From contig MNCI01028452.1 in the NCBI GenBank assembly GCA_015680685.1, positions 1,091,710-1,155,709 on the forward strand: a DNA stretch of 64,000 nucleotides, read 5' to 3'. This stretch comes from Gnetum montanum. Its lineage: Eukaryota > Streptophyta > Gnetopsida > Gnetales > Gnetaceae. Below the pieces are notes generated by a model. It had not been told where the DNA came from. It was given only the letters and a program-made list of their open reading frames with translations, and ran no database searches. The position numbers were made by a program, and so were the translations under genes. Positions 19,880 through 30,412 of the stretch are shown one piece after another (the stretch's first letter is position 1; every line of letters starts with the position of its first letter).

Positions 19880-20349
19880 NNNNNNNNNNNNNNNNNNNNN
19901 NNNNNNNNNNNNNNNNNNNNNNNNNNNNNNNNNNNNNNNNNNNNNNNNNNNNNNNNNNNNNNNNNNNNNNNNNNNNNNNNNNNNNNNNNNNNNNNNNNNN
20001 NNNNNNNNNNNNNNNNNNNNNNNNNNNNNNNNNNNNNNNNNNNNNNNNNNNNNNNNNNNNNNNNNNNNNNNNNNNNNNNNNNNNNNNNNNNNNNNNNNNN
20101 NNNNNNNNNNNNNNNNNNNNNNNNNNNNNNNNNNNNNNNNNNNNNNNNNNNNNNNNNNNNNNNNNNNNNNNNNNNNNNNNNNNNNNNNNNNNNNNNNNNN
20201 NNNNNNNNNNNNNNNNNNNNNNNNNNNNNNNNNNNNNNNNNNNNNNNNNNNNNNNNNNNNNNNNNNNNNNNNNNNNNNNNNNNNNNNNNNNNNNNNNNNN
20301 NNNNNNNNNNNNNNNNNNNNNNNNNNNNNNNNNNNNNNNNNNNNNNNNN
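19880..20349. other. Assembly gap of 470 N
   Basis: A run of N replaces the part of B that corresponds to about 4720-5300 of A (gag linker). Open frames drawn across it have no meaning. Confidence 0.99.
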
Positions 20350-20647
20350 AAACAGGATGTTGAACTAGATAAGCGTTTGGGTTCGGATGATACAAAGGGT
20401 GTCTCCAGTTTAGGGGTGGCTTCCCCCATGACTGGGATTGTTGCCACTATGATCGAACACAATATCTCTGTATGAACTCTAGGTGTAACGTGTTTCCCCA
20501 ATGCTCATATAAATGTAACAAGATTGGGAATTGGCCCTTGGGGTGATCATACAAGCAAATGTTGCATTCATACGTGTGATTGGTAGTTGAGCTTGTATTT
20601 TTCCTATCCCTTCTTTCCGATTGTCTAATGATACTTTGTCCTGCTTC

Positions 20648-21949
20648 TCAGGTTATCAAAACTCTATCTTCAATAATATCAATATATTCTCCACACTTTT
20701 TATGCGTCCATTCCATCATCTTATTGATCTTTGCCTCAACTTCTTCTAGCAATTGTTGTGTTGGCAAAGGTGATTTTTCCTCCTTGAGATTGGTTGATTT
20801 CTCCTTTTTGAGATTATGGACCTTTGTTAAGTTGAGATTTTGGTCCCGTTGATGTTTTTCAACACTCTCCCATCTAGCCATTTCTCCTTCTTCTTTTGCT
20901 ACCCACTTAATAAGCTCTTGGACTTGATGGGTTTGTAGTTTGTACAGTTGACCTTGGGCATACATACCTAGGGTCTCTCTTGTTTCATCATGAAGCCCAT
21001 TAATGATATGGTACATTAGCCTTTCCTTGGAGAACTCATGGCCTGAACAGTTTTTTAACAGTGCATAACATCTTTCTAAGGCCATGTCCAAGGGTTCATG
21101 TTGTGCTTGTTTCCATTCTTGGATTTGTTTCCTCAAGGCTGACACTCTTGCGTAGGTTTGATATCTTTCTTTAAAGAGTTCTACCATTGTTGGCCAACAT
21201 CATATTGAATTTGGTTTTAACGATCTATACCATACTTTTTCTTGGCCAATGAGTGTCATAGGGAAGAGCTTGAATTTTTGCCAACCGTTATCAATGTTGT
21301 TCCATGTGCAAGCATCATAGAAGGCTCATAAATGTTGATGTAGATCTAAGTCATAGCCTCCTGAGACATTAGGGAAGTTTTTTAAATCAAACCTGGGTAG
21401 ATGGCTCTCTTTACGATGCCTACGAGAGATTTGAACAGCCTCTTGTATTTACGTTAGGCTTGTAGTGGCCAGTAGGGATTCATTGTCATCAGGTAAGTTA
21501 TGCTTTCGTGTGTTGGGACGATGTTGCCTTCATTTATGTTGGAGTTCTTGATTTTCTTTGTGAGCTCGATTTTTAGTTCTACGTCGATCCCTTGAAAGAT
21601 AGTCATCCGTTTCACAATCTGACGTTAAAGGAGTAGAGGAAGAGAAGGAACTGTAAAACTCATTATGACTTTTGTAAGTCTTCCAATCATCCCCAAGTAA
21701 GTTCTTGTTAGTTATTAAGAAGGTCCTAGGCCTTTTGGGCCTCCTCGTTCTATGGGATGTCTCATCCTCACTAGAGGTGTCAGAGTTGGATGATGAGAGT
21801 CTTTGAGTATCGTTCGGGTGTTCATAAATGTAGGGGACTCTTGCATAAGGTTGAGTACTCCAAACTTCATCTTCATCATCAATTCTATTGGTTCTCCAAT
21901 GAATTGCCTCATTAGTGGTTACGGGATCATAGTCTTGTGAGAGAGACAT
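20648..21949 (-). pseudogene. gag: Gag of element B
   Basis: The ATG at 21949 opens MSLSQDYDPVTTNEAIHWRT, and the frame runs open to 21530. Relative to A, about 110 extra residues follow, rich in S, D and E (DTSSEDETSH) and then basic (RTRRPKRPRTF). After stops, the core resumes and is open from 21187 to 20648: WKQAQHEPLDMALERCYALL, then TRETLGMYAQGQLYKLQTHQ and EEVEAKINKMMEW. It is a Retrotrans_gag-type capsid protein. The in-frame core and clear homology to A give good confidence in identity, not in function. Confidence 0.78.
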
Positions 21950-22067
21950 GATTGTGAAACTGTGTGTGAATTCGTATGTGACTTTTTGTAATTATTTCTT
22001 CTTAAAATATATATCGTTAATTCCTATACAATGACCTTGTATGATATAACTAATCTAGATAACTAGC

Positions 22068-22090
22068 ACTGTCCCCGGCAACAACACTAA
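22068..22090 (-). other. Primer-binding site of element B
   Basis: On the minus strand TTAGTGTTGTTGCCGGGGA lies directly inside the 5' LTR; the GTTGCCGGGGA half is a perfect match to the tRNA-Asp-type site. Confidence 0.8.
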
Positions 22091-22943
22091 TGATGAGTGG
22101 TGAGGTACCCCTACACTTAACCATTTGAATACGAGTGTTTCACGCACAATCCGGTCGAACTCCGCAGACGGGCTAGTTGTGGTATCTAGACAGTTATCCT
22201 TAGGTTGCAATTCGTTGTCTTCCCACCTGGACTAGTATTAGCTTTTTCATGTATGGTTTAGTCCAAAGTGAGGTGTATGATATGTTCCTATGCTAATGCT
22301 ACTCCTAGGTATGATGGAAAATAAGATTAACTAAGCTAAGAGAGAAAGGGTGAGAGAGAATCTAAGCTAGCCTAAGTACGATGAGTATCGGTTTCTCAAT
22401 CATCCGTACACATCTTGGACCTCGTGCATGACTACCACTAGGATTACTAAGCACAGATCCTAGGTATGCTACTGGGTTACCAAGTAGTCACACTTAAATG
22501 CTCGTGATCAAGTCGCACTCATTCTGCATTTAACAAGAGTTTAGGATGAGAGATATTAACTAAGAAACCAGTAAATAAAAATTAAATAAATAAATAATTA
22601 AACTAAGTGAATGCTGCAATTATGAAGTAATCTCGATCTTTATTTCTGGTCATGCGCGTGTCCAAGTACGTCACACTCAAATAAGGATGTCATACAATTA
22701 CAATCACCACACTGTAGGCATGCACTAAGAAATAATTCTAACTCTAAGAAGGAAAAATTGCAAGATTTTGGGTAAGGAACTAAGAACTAACTCCTAGAAC
22801 AAGGAAAGACACCTCTTATTTATAGAAATTGAGGTAGGCTACGATATCACGGCTGTGATATCGGGGGTCCGATAACTGGGCCTAACAGACCATATCTTGT
22901 ATCAGGGCTCTGATAACTGGGCCTGATAGACCATGACTCATCA
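22091..22943 (-). repeat. 5' LTR of element B
   Basis: 853 bases, TGATGAGTGGTGAGG to ATGACTCATCA. TATA-type box at 22811-22825 (minus, CTATAAATAAGAGG). The U3 holds GATATC sites and a duplicated GATAACTGGGCCTGA unit (about 22870 and 22911). AAGAA (22944-22948) follows. Confidence 0.92.
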
Positions 22944-22974
22944 AAGAATAAGCAATTAGATAGAAATAAATAGT

Positions 22975-23787
22975 TGATGATATCATAGCCCAATATATGA
23001 TGTCATAGATGTAATGTAGTAGGTCATGATCATGCCTATGAATATATCAAATCTAACTTTTTTTCAACCCTTAGCAAAACTCTTACAGTTTGTTACTATA
23101 GACTTAGCAATAGTTATGTATAGTTGTAGTGTGATGATCAATAATTATACGAAATATTTATTCAAGTAAATTGTACTTAGATGCATTCTATGGTCAGGAA
23201 TAAAGATCAAAATTATTTCTCATCATTGCAGTATCATACTTAGATTAGATTTACTTTCTTATGCAATTTACATTTCTATATCTCCTACATTCATATATCA
23301 TTTACTTTTCAATGTTTATTAGAATACTTAATGGAATAAGTATGATCGATTTTAAGCACAAAAATATAATCATTTGGTAAACCAGTGGTGGCTAAGCTTG
23401 ATTTTCTTAGTAGTTAGTTACTTGGTAATCCTAGTAACAGTCATAATAGCCTAGGGCATGTCCAGCAAGTCAAGAACATATGCTTATCACCATTAGGCTA
23501 GAATATCTTTGCGTTAATGTTGTTCTTAGCTAATATAATTTGTATTCACTTCACTATATCTTGCATTAGTACTCTATGAGCTATACAACATCATTCAATC
23601 ATATACCTCACTTAAAGTTAAATCATGCATTTCAAACCTCATTAATTCTCATGAAAAGACAATAATCATGAACTTATCATCAACTTGCTAGTATACTTAC
23701 ATTATCCCAGCAACGGATTATAATTTGGTCGCACATGTGCACTTGTAACTTGTATAATTAAGTGCTGGGAACTCTCACCACTCATTA
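22975..23787 (+). repeat. LTR K (old, shared by both duplication copies)
   Basis: It starts TGATGATATCATAGCCC and ends CACCACTCATTA, with the family's internal landmarks (AATAAAGATCAAAATTATTTC, then GGTAATCC). No internal region flanks it, so it is solo or truncated. The same LTR lies at 61562-62388 at the same point of the LINE remnant, so it predates the duplication. A clean TSD is not visible. Confidence 0.75.
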
Positions 23788-23958
23788 ATAACATAAGAGT
23801 AACTTATCAAACAAGTTTAAACAAAACCATTCTACCATTGATCATCTTGTCACTCTTAAGTAGAACATCAAACTTGCAAAGAAGCCTAAGAAAAAATTAT
23901 TTATTTGTTTTATAGATTTTATAAAATCTTATGATTTAATGAGTTAAAAAAAGTTATC
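23788..23958 (+). pseudogene. LINE-type RT fragment, downstream part (copy 1)
   Basis: Translates to HSTIDHLVTLK, then KPKKKLFICFIDFIKSYDLM. This fits the LINE RT segment where ...TVDHI.TL is followed by LY..FVDFKKAFD. It continues the frame broken by LTR K. It ends where LTR G begins. Confidence 0.65.
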
Positions 23959-24535
23959 TGAAGAGAAATAATCTAGTCCCTATGCCTAACCATATAAATT
24001 ATAAGCATTACAGGTGACCTAATCATAATTTGTGAAGTAGACAGTGGATTTTTAGATTGCTAAGTAATGATCATGAGTCCATGGCTTTCCAACTACACTT
24101 GTGTTGGCCCTTGGTTCATATGGTTAACTACAATTGAGGCATATGATGTTTGATGTTGTGTGGCCATTAGAAAATAATATTCAAATATATAAATTTATCT
24201 AATTAATTTAAGAATAAGAAGTAATGTCTGAACTAGCTTAAGCAATGAGTATCCATTCCCAATTTTTCATACACATCTTAAATTTATGTGATGGTTGTTG
24301 GATTACCAAGTGATAACACTAATAGAATTACCAAGTGAAACCCATTTATGCTCATAATTGGTTGTACTTATTTTATATGTTTAATATATGTTTTGAATGT
24401 AAAATATTAACTAATTATATGTGAAAGTAAACATTAATCTATGAACATAAGGAAAATATAGAACATATAAAGTAAAACTTACTCTAATTTAGAGTGCTAT
24501 AATGGAGAAAAGCAATCTCGATCTTTATTGCCATT
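23959..24535 (-). repeat. LTR G, truncated by element F
   Basis: Minus-strand LTR text (TGAAGAG, then AGTCCCTATGCCTAACCAT) that runs to ATCTTTATTGCCAT. There the F LTR begins, before the polarity-matched remainder of an LTR is reached. The same arrangement occurs at 62560-63121. Confidence 0.65.
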
Positions 24536-25379
24536 TGATGAGTAGTGGGTAGTCCCTATACCTAACCATATGAATCACAAATGTTCACATGTGATCTAGT
24601 CAAATTCCATGGATTTATTTACCTAAGTGTTTGATATTTATAAATAGTGAATTATGTAGTTGTAAGTCATTGTCTTCCCAATCAACACTTGAGTTAATCT
24701 GTGTGTATGGTTTAAGTGTAGTTGATGTATAAGATATTTATTTCTATACTTTTTATTATTTTTCTCCTACTCACTAAATGATTAAATAAATAAAGATTTA
24801 ATACTTAAATTAGCTATTTCATTGACTAACTATCCTAACATAGAGTATCAATTCCCACATTCCATACACATCCTGAATGTCAATTAACACTACTAGGTTA
24901 CCAAGTGTATACTACTAGGTGCACCAAGTATCCACTGCTAAGATTACCATGCATTAATATATCATGCTTGAAGTGGTCATACTTACATTGCTTATGAATA
25001 GTAATATTAATTACTTAAGAATAAGAATGTAAATTGCAAGCAAAGTAAATTGCAAAAAAGTAGAATTATGTTAGTATAAGTGTTGGAATGAATAGAGGAA
25101 ATCTTGATTTTATTGTCGTTCATGCAAGTGTATCCAGGTACATATGCACTTGAATAAAATGTTGTACAATCTCTTGAATCTACGTTGTAGGCACTTAGAG
25201 AGAGATTATTCTAACTTCTACGAAAGAAAACTACAAGAGTTCGGCTAAGAATATGATCAAGAGATGTCCTAAATGCATCAACACATCAATGCATCATAGG
25301 ATACGTCGATGAGGATACATCGATGGGGCTGCATCAAAGAGCATATGTCGATGTAGCCTATCTTATTAATGGTTCATCA
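24536..25379 (-). repeat. 3' LTR of element F
   Basis: 844 bases, TGATGAGTAGTGGG to GGTTCATCA, bordered on the right by a polypurine tract. Its U3 (25270-25375) holds ATCGATG-type repeats (CATCGATG, GTCGATG, GCATCAA) where other subfamilies have GATATC or GTTGAC arrays. The second copy is at 63122-64000. Confidence 0.8.
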
Positions 25380-25415
25380 TACCTTCATGACTGACTGAAA
25401 ACTCGTCCTCGAGTG
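25380..25415 (-). other. Polypurine tract of element F
   Basis: On the minus strand the sequence ends CAGTCATGAAGGTA at the LTR, with CTCGAGGACGAG upstream, as in A and B. Confidence 0.65.
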
Positions 25416-25569
25416 AACAAAATTGGAATTGAGCTTCTTACAAAATTTAAGAAAATATGGAACTTTATTGACAAATTGACTAACTCTAACTAACTCTAAG
25501 TGCTAGAGTGTACATATTTATAAAAATGAGTACAATTTTATAACAAAAATTTAGATACTTAAACAAAAA

Positions 25570-28130
25570 ATTTGGCAAGCACCTGTTTAATGGATGGAGA
25601 TGCAATGAAGCCTCATATGATGCCTGGAGGTGGAGGTTCCTATGGCTCAAATGGTCCTTCATTACATCCCAGTGCTACTGGAAGTTTAGGCTACCTTGCT
25701 ACTACCACTATCACTATTGAAAGTTTGATGCTAGCCAGGAATACCTTCATCTTCTCTTCCTTGCTACATGGATCGTAAATGGTATAGGCTACTTTGCTTA
25801 GATGAGTCGGTGTAAGGATGTTCCATGAGCATGGCATTGAAACAAACATCTTCTTCATGTTGATAAACCTAGCTGCAAATATTTTACGTTTAATATCAAA
25901 TGTCTTTACAAGGTTCTATACTTCTTAGTAGTCATGCATCCTCATTACTAGGTTCTCAACAACAATTCATTGATCGATGAACCCACTTCTAAGAACTTGA
26001 AGCCCCACATTAGTTGTCTCCAACTTTTCTTTTATTTCCTTGTGGAGCTTAAACCCCACCTCATAGAGGAGGTAGGATTCGGTGACCTACTTCTCTAACT
26101 CACTTCTTACCTTCCTTACTTTCAACATTGCCAAGTTTGCATATTGGATGTTGGCAAGCTACATATACTTGGTTATCTTCTTAATCTACAACTCCTTTAG
26201 GAAAATTTCTACCTTATTATATGCATTCATTCCATCAAAGATGGACTGCCATAGATTGCCTCTTTGTTAGAATTGCTATAGGGCCTCGTTCATCTTCACC
26301 TTGGCTAATTTTATTTCCTTTTCATTAACTCCTTAAGTAGTCCAACTTGGTCCCTATAATGATTTTTCACTCTTTCAAATTTTAGGACCTTATTCTTCTA
26401 GGCAACTATCTCAATTGTAGTCCTCTAGTAAAGAGCCCAAACCTCCTCCATCGAGAGATTTCTATCTTTGTTTTCCAACCTCCTCAAGTCCAAGTTTATC
26501 TTGACAAGCTACTCTTGCTGCTAGTAGATGTATTTGACCATCTAGTCCTTTTGTTGCTCAGCATTCTACAGTCGATGATTGTCATCAATGAGGACCAATT
26601 TTTCCTTATGAACTTGTGATGGGTCCTTATTAGTGTTGTTGGCCATAGCCTCTAACACGGACATGTCAAAGATCATCATCTCTTTTGCATTTTCAAACTC
26701 TTGATATTTTTGTTGAAACTGCTAAAAAGCTTCATCTCATGTAAGATCTAGCTAGAGAATGGTAGGATCTGAGAGATGAGCTCATAACTCTCAACTGTGA
26801 TAGCCAATCGACAATTGGTCATGGTGACCTCTTCAAGTTACGTGTTTGCAACTAGAAACTTGTCCCTTGCCTATAGCAGCTAAGACTAGTTTGCAGTAAT
26901 CTCATCCAGGAGACAAAGATCTCCAGAAGTAGTTGTCCAACTCCTACCAATCTTTCCAACACCTTCTCTTGTTTGGCAACACTCATATGATCACTTCCTA
27001 CTCCTATGAATGCATGGATATTTTCCATAGTATAGCATAGATGCTGTAGGGGCATTTAGGGATTTAGCTACTCTATTTGTCACCACCTTTGCTGCTATTT
27101 TTTAGCCCTTATGTAGCATCACTAGGACCATTGCCCTCTTACCTTCCTCTAACTTGATAGATAAGGTTGATGCATGCTTGTCCAAAAATGGACACAGTGA
27201 TCTCCCAAAGGCTTGGATTAGATCTCATGGATGTCTAGTTCCATGATGCAGAGAATAGTAGCATTGTCTCATTATTAAATTAGATGATGGTCCTTGTGAC
27301 CTCATTTAGATGATTTCAAATGAACAGTAAATAAATGACTCCCTAGCACCTATAGATCCTTATTGTTACTACGGTTGTTGATCCTACTAAGTCATTATAT
27401 AGTTGTAAGCATCTTCGATGTGGTTCTAGGACTATAGGTGGTGGTGGTGGTGGTTGCTCCTCTTCTTGTAGCTTTGCTACTATCTTATCCTTCATCATCA
27501 CCTACCAAGATGTGACAAGAGCATGGTGAACCATGTCATTTAAGTAGTGAGTTATCCCTCTCCTTTTACATAATTTTCAAATCAAGCATGGAAAGGGGAG
27601 TGTCTTCCTACCCTCCTCATTTTTCTTGAAGCGCTTCTTGATCTCTAGGAAGATGAGTCAAGGTAAGTTAACAAGGAATTTCTTACTTAGAACTACACAT
27701 GCCCTATCAAAGAAGCCTATCATCTTACTTGGCCTCATCATTGTGTTTAGATAATAGGTTGTGATCTTGAAGTAGGCTTGTTCCATGTTCATCATCGTAC
27801 CATAGTCCTTATAGTCCACTCCATAGAATTGTTGGGCCCATTCCTTTTTTGCTTCTAATTTCACCTACATGGAAATTTTAGCAAGTTTTACCTTTTGTTA
27901 GAAAACCCAAGGGCTTTAGTTATGAATTCAATCGAATAAGTGGTGGTAATGTATTTGATTTTCACTGAATTATCTCCTTGTAGGTTGTTCCAAAACATGT
28001 ATGTCTCCCGCATACATCACTCTACACTATTGGACAAAATAAGCCACAAGGGAGACCTCTACAACCATATTTTGACATCCTCCAATGCTAAATCCAAGGA
28101 GAATTTGTTAAACCTTAAATTAGTTTAATT
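25570..28130 (-). pseudogene. ORF3 of element F (long form, coiled-coil)
   Basis: On the minus strand a decayed 2.5 kb frame runs toward the 3' LTR. In order: ALEDVKIWL (about 28080), an open stretch 27864-27658 (WAQQFYGVDYKDYGTMMN, then MRPSKMIGFFDRACVVL), KKRFKKNEEGRKTLPFPC (about 27630), and a proline run PPPPPP (about 27440). A long charged segment with heptad character follows (for example KINLDLRRLENKDRN, about 26490). The 27864-27440 part is clearly homologous to D at 51720-52110 (MVRPSKITTFFA, FKENERRKALPFPC). The plant transposon Transposase_32-type domain is a possible relative, unverified. Stops are frequent. The gag and pol side is missing. Confidence 0.5.
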
Positions 28131-28744
28131 TCTAAATAAGTATTCTTGTCAAATTCATATTTTTATTTTGTATTTCATATTATTAATTATTTAGTTAGTG
28201 TTTAATTAATGTTTATTTTAGTTTATTGTATTACAGGTCATAATTGATATAATTATAATGTAATTATGATTATATATATTATATAAATAGTATATATAAA
28301 TGATATAAACATTATAGATTTTAGAATTAGAGCAACGTTGACATCCTGTGGCTCGTCAGGGCTCTCATCAATTCATTGGCTAATGACCCTTGTGTCATCA
28401 CATTGGCAAGCCTTCTCCATTTTTCATCCTTTGAAACTAAACTTGAATCTAATAGCACTAATAGCAACTAGTTCAGTCCATCTTATAGATATGAACAGCT
28501 CTAGATGTAACTGCCTGCCAAAAATAGCCAAACCAATAAGCCATGGCAAAGCACAATCAGCCTCTGCAAATCACCATTCTACAACAATGATCTCTACTAG
28601 GATATAAGGTTTAGGAATAATGTTTCCCAAGCACTGTCACCCATGGTAGTGGGAATGGTGGACACCATGAGCAATGCTATGTGAAAAGGGTGAGTGGAAA
28701 GCTGGAAAGCTAAGCACCCCAATGAAAAGCCTAGCATTTTTTAC
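28131..28744. other. No recognised gene
   Basis: 28131-28330 is strongly AT-rich (TATATAAATAGTATATATAAA type). An 89-codon plus-strand frame (28338-28607) shows no recognisable motif. The stretch may hold the N-terminal side of the cellulose synthase remnant, but I see no clear match before about 28745. Confidence 0.4.
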
Positions 28745-29166
28745 CTTAACAATCTTGAGCTGGATGATATCATGATGGCAGAAGCATAAGCTCAACAACC
28801 ATTGTGAAGGAAGCTTCCAACCCCATCCTGCAAAATGAATCCCTATAGAATCGTGATCATGCTACATTTGATCATCTTGGGCTTCTTATTTAATTACAAA
28901 CTCACAAATCCTCCAATAGATGCCATTGGTCTGTGGCTAGTCTTTGTCATATGCGAGATCTGGTTGGCCCTTTCTTGGATTCTTGATTAATTTTCCAAAT
29001 GGAGCCCCATCACTCATGAAACTTATCTCGACACCCTTTTAATGAGATGCGAGGGGGAAGGAGAACCCTGTAAATTTGCAAGAATTAATGTGTTTGTGAG
29101 TATGGTGGATCTGTTGAAGGAACCTCCTCTAATAATCACAAACAGGGTATTATTGGTGGTGGCTAT
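28745..29166 (+). pseudogene. Cellulose synthase (CesA) pseudogene, left part
   Basis: Plus-strand text reads [19 protein letters not shown], then [20 protein letters not shown], a stop, [14 protein letters not shown] and [13 protein letters not shown]. It ends [20 protein letters not shown]. These match the first two membrane helices and the start of the cytosolic catalytic region of CesA (family: INPYRMVIVLRL, ALWL.SVICEIWFA.SWILDQFPKW, DPLKEPP). The Q of DQFPKW is a stop here. The frame continues at 39191 once element C is removed. Confidence 0.88.
29162..29166. repeat. Target site duplication of element C (left copy)
   Basis: GCTAT here equals 39186-39190 after the far LTR; removing C and one copy restores the CesA frame (VVAMNYPMDKV). 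Confidence 0.93.
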
Positions 29167-30030
29167 TGATGAGTAGCAAGGTACCCCTATGTCCAACCAT
29201 ACGAATCACCAGTGTTCATGTGCAATCCAGTTGAATTCTGTAGACTATAGTTACTAAGTACACTAGAGCTAAACAGTGTGTGCATATTGTTCGTTTGTTG
29301 TCTTCCCAGTTCCACTTGTGGAATGCAATTATATGGTTATGTGTGACTGAGGCATAAGATTTTTATTGTTTTGTGTTTTTCTGGAATTACTCACCTAGAA
29401 CAAGAATAAAAGTAAGAGTGATTAAAAATAAGAGTGATTAACTACTAAGTAAACTATAGTCTAATCTAGCCTAACACAAGTAATTGTTCCCACTTCCCGA
29501 ACACATCCTGAACTTCGTGTAAACACTACTGGGCTATCAAACGATAATTATTTCTGAGCTACCAAGGGTCACACGTATGCTCGAAAGGGTCGTGCTTGTG
29601 TAATTTAACAATTTTCTTAATTGATCAAAATTAATTGCTACATAAATAACATTAATGTAAATTGCATGAAATATAAATGCATAAGAAAGAAAATCTCAAG
29701 TACTGTAAGGAATGGATTAAAGAGCTCATATTTATTTCCAACACAATGGTGTGCTGAAGTACATCAATGCTTAAATAAAGATCTGTTCACACTTAGACCT
29801 CCTGCTGCAAGCACTTGAAAAATATTCTAACTTTCAAAGGGACAAACTGCAAGAATTTTGCTACTGACTGCTAAAAAATTACTCCTAATTGTGCGCCTAG
29901 GGGCTATATTTATAGACTCGAGAGTAACCCTACGATATCGAACATACAATATTGCATCTTGGGCCACGATATCATGTACCCGATATTGCTACCACCCTGA
30001 TATCAGAGTGAAGAAAAACATGATTTATCA
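29167..30030 (-). repeat. 3' LTR of element C
   Basis: 864 bases, TGATGAGTAGC to TGATTTATCA. TATA box 29904-29914 (minus, CTATAAATATAGC). The U3 has GATATC-type sites (about 29933-30003). Confidence 0.92.
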
Positions 30031-30062
30031 TACCCCCATGATTGAATGAAAACTCATCCTTA
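30031..30062 (-). other. Polypurine tract of element C
   Basis: On the minus strand the sequence ending CAATCATGGGGGTA abuts the 3' LTR. Confidence 0.75.
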
Positions 30063-30098
30063 AGTACAAAAGAAGAGGAACAAGTTATTTACAAAATA

Positions 30099-30377
30099 TC
30101 ATAGGGGATGTGGACTTATTTTGCAAAGTGACATAGAGAAAATAGACAAATACAAGATTGCCCAAGCATACAATATTACAATGGTGTACAACATTGGGTA
30201 TTCATGAAAATAGGAAGGAACACCAACGAATCCAAAGGAAATCCAACCCCTCTTGGCAACAAAAGAATGAGGGAGAGGTAGAAGAGATCCAGCGGTAATT
30301 GGGAAATCTCTCATGAGTGATATGGTTGCATCTTCCTTAGTGATGATAGTCCTGCTTCCAATCCATGCTTCCCACAT
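30099..30377 (-). pseudogene. ORF3 remnant of element C
   Basis: Open 92-codon frame MWEAWIGSRTIITKEDATIS. The AWIGS+TI.TKE stretch recurs in E (AWIGSKTIFTKE, about 56995) and D (AHIGSRTIPTKE, about 51151), all shortly after the intron-like block. It lacks the long downstream part seen in D and F. Confidence 0.45.
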
Positions 30378-30412
30378 GAGTATTTATAATGCAACAGATA
30401 ATGGCTAAGTAC
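30378..30412 (-). other. Shortened intron-like block in element C
   Basis: It starts AAG then GTACTT as in D and E but is only 35 bases long before ATG and has lost the branch-site region and acceptor. A deletion within the block is the simplest reading. Confidence 0.4.

Larger units (their letters stand above)
17058..22943 (-). mobile_element. Element B, non-autonomous gypsy-type LTR retrotransposon
   Basis: Same layout as A on the minus strand: 5' LTR 22091-22943, primer-binding site, gag, linker (mostly lost in the N gap), post-integrase region, intron-like block, ORF3, polypurine tract and 3' LTR 17058-17803. It lacks all pol domains. The junction text (AATAAATGGAAGATGAGG, then CCTTGCATGTTGGAAA) is the same as in A, so the pol loss is ancestral. 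It lies inside the LINE remnant of duplication copy 1 and is absent from copy 2. Confidence 0.92.
14348..25379. other. Duplicated segment, copy 1 (with later insertions)
   Basis: From CCTATAAGTAGCACTAAATA onward this matches 59845-64000 base for base over long runs. Copy 1 carries two extra insertions absent from copy 2: the solo LTR (15989-17014) and element B (17058-22943). Subtracting these and their TSDs leaves about 4.1 kb, the same as copy 2 inside the window. Shared content: LINE remnant, LTR K, LTR G and the F LTR. Confidence 0.85.

Noticed and set aside
19770-20501. Four or more open frames spanning the N run
   Set aside because: They consist almost entirely of undetermined residues across the assembly gap.
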